NCBI GenBank assembly: GCA_922989275.2 | Contig: OV277861.1 | Span: 15,090,540-15,154,539, forward strand | DNA from: Gari tellinella | Lineage: Eukaryota > Mollusca > Bivalvia > Cardiida > Psammobiidae | Direction: 5' to 3' | Length of the DNA: 64,000 bases | Shown here: in pieces, positions 62,735-64,000 of the stretch | How the letters are laid out: the number at the start of each line of letters is the position of its first letter | Position numbering within the stretch: the first letter of the stretch is position 1 | Notes under the pieces: model-generated | Told to the model about the DNA's origin: nothing | Seen by the model: only the letters and a program-made list of their open reading frames with translations | Database searches by the model: none | Program-made: the position numbers and the translations under genes

Positions 62735-63150
62735 AGGAGGAAGTGAAATTGTTGTTGAATTAAAGCTTATTTACAGGAATTTTTTTATAGTATGTTAATG
62801 CTTCGTTTTAAGGCTTATTTAGGGGAATATATGAAAGTTACTGCTTCAGTAAAGCTTGATTAGAAAGGAAAATGCAGCCTGTTATACATAATGCTCACAT
62901 GTAATAAAGGTAAAAGTGAATTTCTTGCTTAATGAAAGCTTATCAAGGGGAAATTCAAGTTCATACTTATAGGAAAGTGTTGTAGTCCTTTGCTGCATTG
63001 AAGCTTATTTAGAAGGTGAACATTTAGATGTTGCGTAATGAAAGGCTTATAAAGAATGGGATATTGAAGTAGTTGCATCATGCCAGTTTCTTTACAAGGG
63101 AATTTGAAGCTGTGCTTTGTTTAGGCTAATGAAACAGTGGAAACTGAAGT
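62735..63150. repeat. degenerate short tandem repeat around AAGCTTATTTAGGGGAA
   Basis: Variants of AAAGCTTATTTA(G)GGG recur near 62763, 62812, 62853, 62935, 62999 and 63043, each followed by a purine-rich stretch (GGAAATTCAAG and similar) and TTGCTTCATT-like words. Spacing is roughly 45-80 bp. No coding signal. Confidence 0.5.
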
Positions 63151-63779
63151 TTATTGCTTCATTTAGAATTGCAGTTGTTGCCTCATCAAATGTTATTCAA
63201 TACTCATGATACTTATAATCAGTACTTCATAAGGTCATTGACAGCTTAAACATCTGAATACGTCATTGGAAAGCTGCCTGTCCAAGGAATCTATCTGACT
63301 GTCTGTTTGGAGTCATTCTTTCTATATATTACACCTATTATTCAGGTGATATCTGTTGAACACCTCTACAGTGGATCAAGGAATATTTGTAGGATTTCAT
63401 TTCTTAATGTCTAGAATATATGTCTCTTGTATTGTTACAAAATAATTTAATGTGTATTTTTGTTTTTATGAATTTTAAAGGTGATAAACACTTTTGTATA
63501 TATACTTAAACATGCTTATAAACAGGTTTGTGTGCTTATGAAATGCACTATCCATTTAATTCATTCTTGGATATATATAGAGTTGACAAGGAAATAGTAA
63601 ACACCAGGTAAGGGAAATAACCCTGTCAGACTAGCAGTGAAGCTGTTACACAGTTGTGTACCTTTGAACACCAGTTCTCTCTAGCTTAAGTCTCTTGCCT
63701 TAGCCTCTAGCTTAGGAATTATTTTGCAGTTTCAATTCATATAGAACTTCATTTATGATTTATTTCTCTGGGGCTCGTT
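63151..63779. other. intronic DNA, nothing recognised
   Basis: No exon with matching phase, no hairpin element. An acceptor-like CAG exists in several places without coding sequence after it. Confidence 0.4.
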
Positions 63780-64000
63780 TTATAAAACTTTGTACGACAA
63801 AACTGGTCGTAAGTCAAAACTTTCAAATGCTTTTAATTTCTGATTTCTCTATCTAATCCTATCTTGTGACATCTCTTTGGAATTGTCTTTTCAAGACAAT
63901 TCCAAAGAGATGTCACAAGACATGATTAGATGGAGAAATAAATAATAATTGAGACTTTTATTATCTGACTTACGACAATATTTGTCGTACAAAGTTTTAT
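63780..64000. mobile_element. family J MITE (reaches the window edge)
   Basis: Inverted ends TATAAAACTTTGTACGACA and TGTCGTACAAAGTTTTAT. The central hairpin near 63858-63935 (ATCTAATCCTATCTTGTGAC ... GTCACAAGACATGATTAGAT) has apex GTCTTTTCAAGAC. The right end may extend past 64000. Confidence 0.8.

Overview
The window looks like AT-rich animal nuclear DNA from a lophotrochozoan, most likely a bivalve mollusc. This rests on short exons with GT-AG introns, the lack of long ORFs, an extreme load of short hairpin-bearing MITEs, and AGCTCACC...CTCTTGTTT-type repeats like those common in bivalves. The species is not determined.

One protein gene is supported, on the + strand: an EF-hand/WD40 protein that I recognise as WDR49-like. 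Thirteen exons join in one continuous frame (7018-7064, 12387-12888, 49877-50017, 50598-50831, 52011-52070, 53127-53215, 54669-54761, 55789-55881, 56495-56612, 58569-58638, 58917-59205, 60890-60995, 61472-61623). Every junction is GT-AG and every phase matches. They give 1994 coding nt (664 codons plus 2 nt), and the gene runs off the right edge. Exons 1-2 encode a basic, disordered N-terminus, exons 3-4 an EF-hand pair, and exons 5-13 WD40 blades. Intron 2 is about 37 kb. It holds at least seven further ATG-started coding-like segments (16277, 29054, 33996, 39413, 45252, 46534, 48960). Each ends in phase 0 at a GT donor, and each could splice in frame to exon 3. They are candidate alternative 5' exons.

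Most of the rest is transposon-derived. My working family names are as follows. A: TTAA-flanked, ends CCCATTACCCCATAG, centre a hairpin of AAAGCAGGTTGAAAGTAAAG type. B: TTAA-flanked, ends CTCTTTCCTCCCTGAAAC, hairpin with CCTGATCAGAGGGCTCC. C: TTAA-flanked, ends CCCTTAGCCCGCC, hairpin with CAAGCTGTTTG arms. D: TTAA-flanked, similar hairpin to B, different flanks. E: ends CAGGGCTCCAGATAAG, hairpin CATTAGAATCGTCTC. F: ends TACAGTAAAACCTCTCTAT (TA target). H: hairpin with AATGCAGAAAGCTCC, ends like ACAGTCAAACCTGTGTTAAG. I: ends TACAGTGCTCCCTC (TA target). G, J, K and L: rarer types. The TTAA target and CCC start of A-C suggest piggyBac-type mobilisation, and F, H and I suggest Tc1/mariner/pogo-type mobilisation. 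No transposase is present here, so both are inference.

Layout: 1-7017 is upstream repeat-rich DNA with two tRNA-like SINE heads and a cluster of CRE-like motifs just before exon 1. 7065-12386 is intron 1, a nest of MITEs. 12889-49876 is intron 2, with dozens of hairpin MITEs and the extra 5' exon candidates. 49877-61623 holds the compact 3' exons separated by MITE-filled introns. 61624-64000 is further intron. Stretches between listed elements that have no entry of their own are AT-rich intron in which I recognise nothing.
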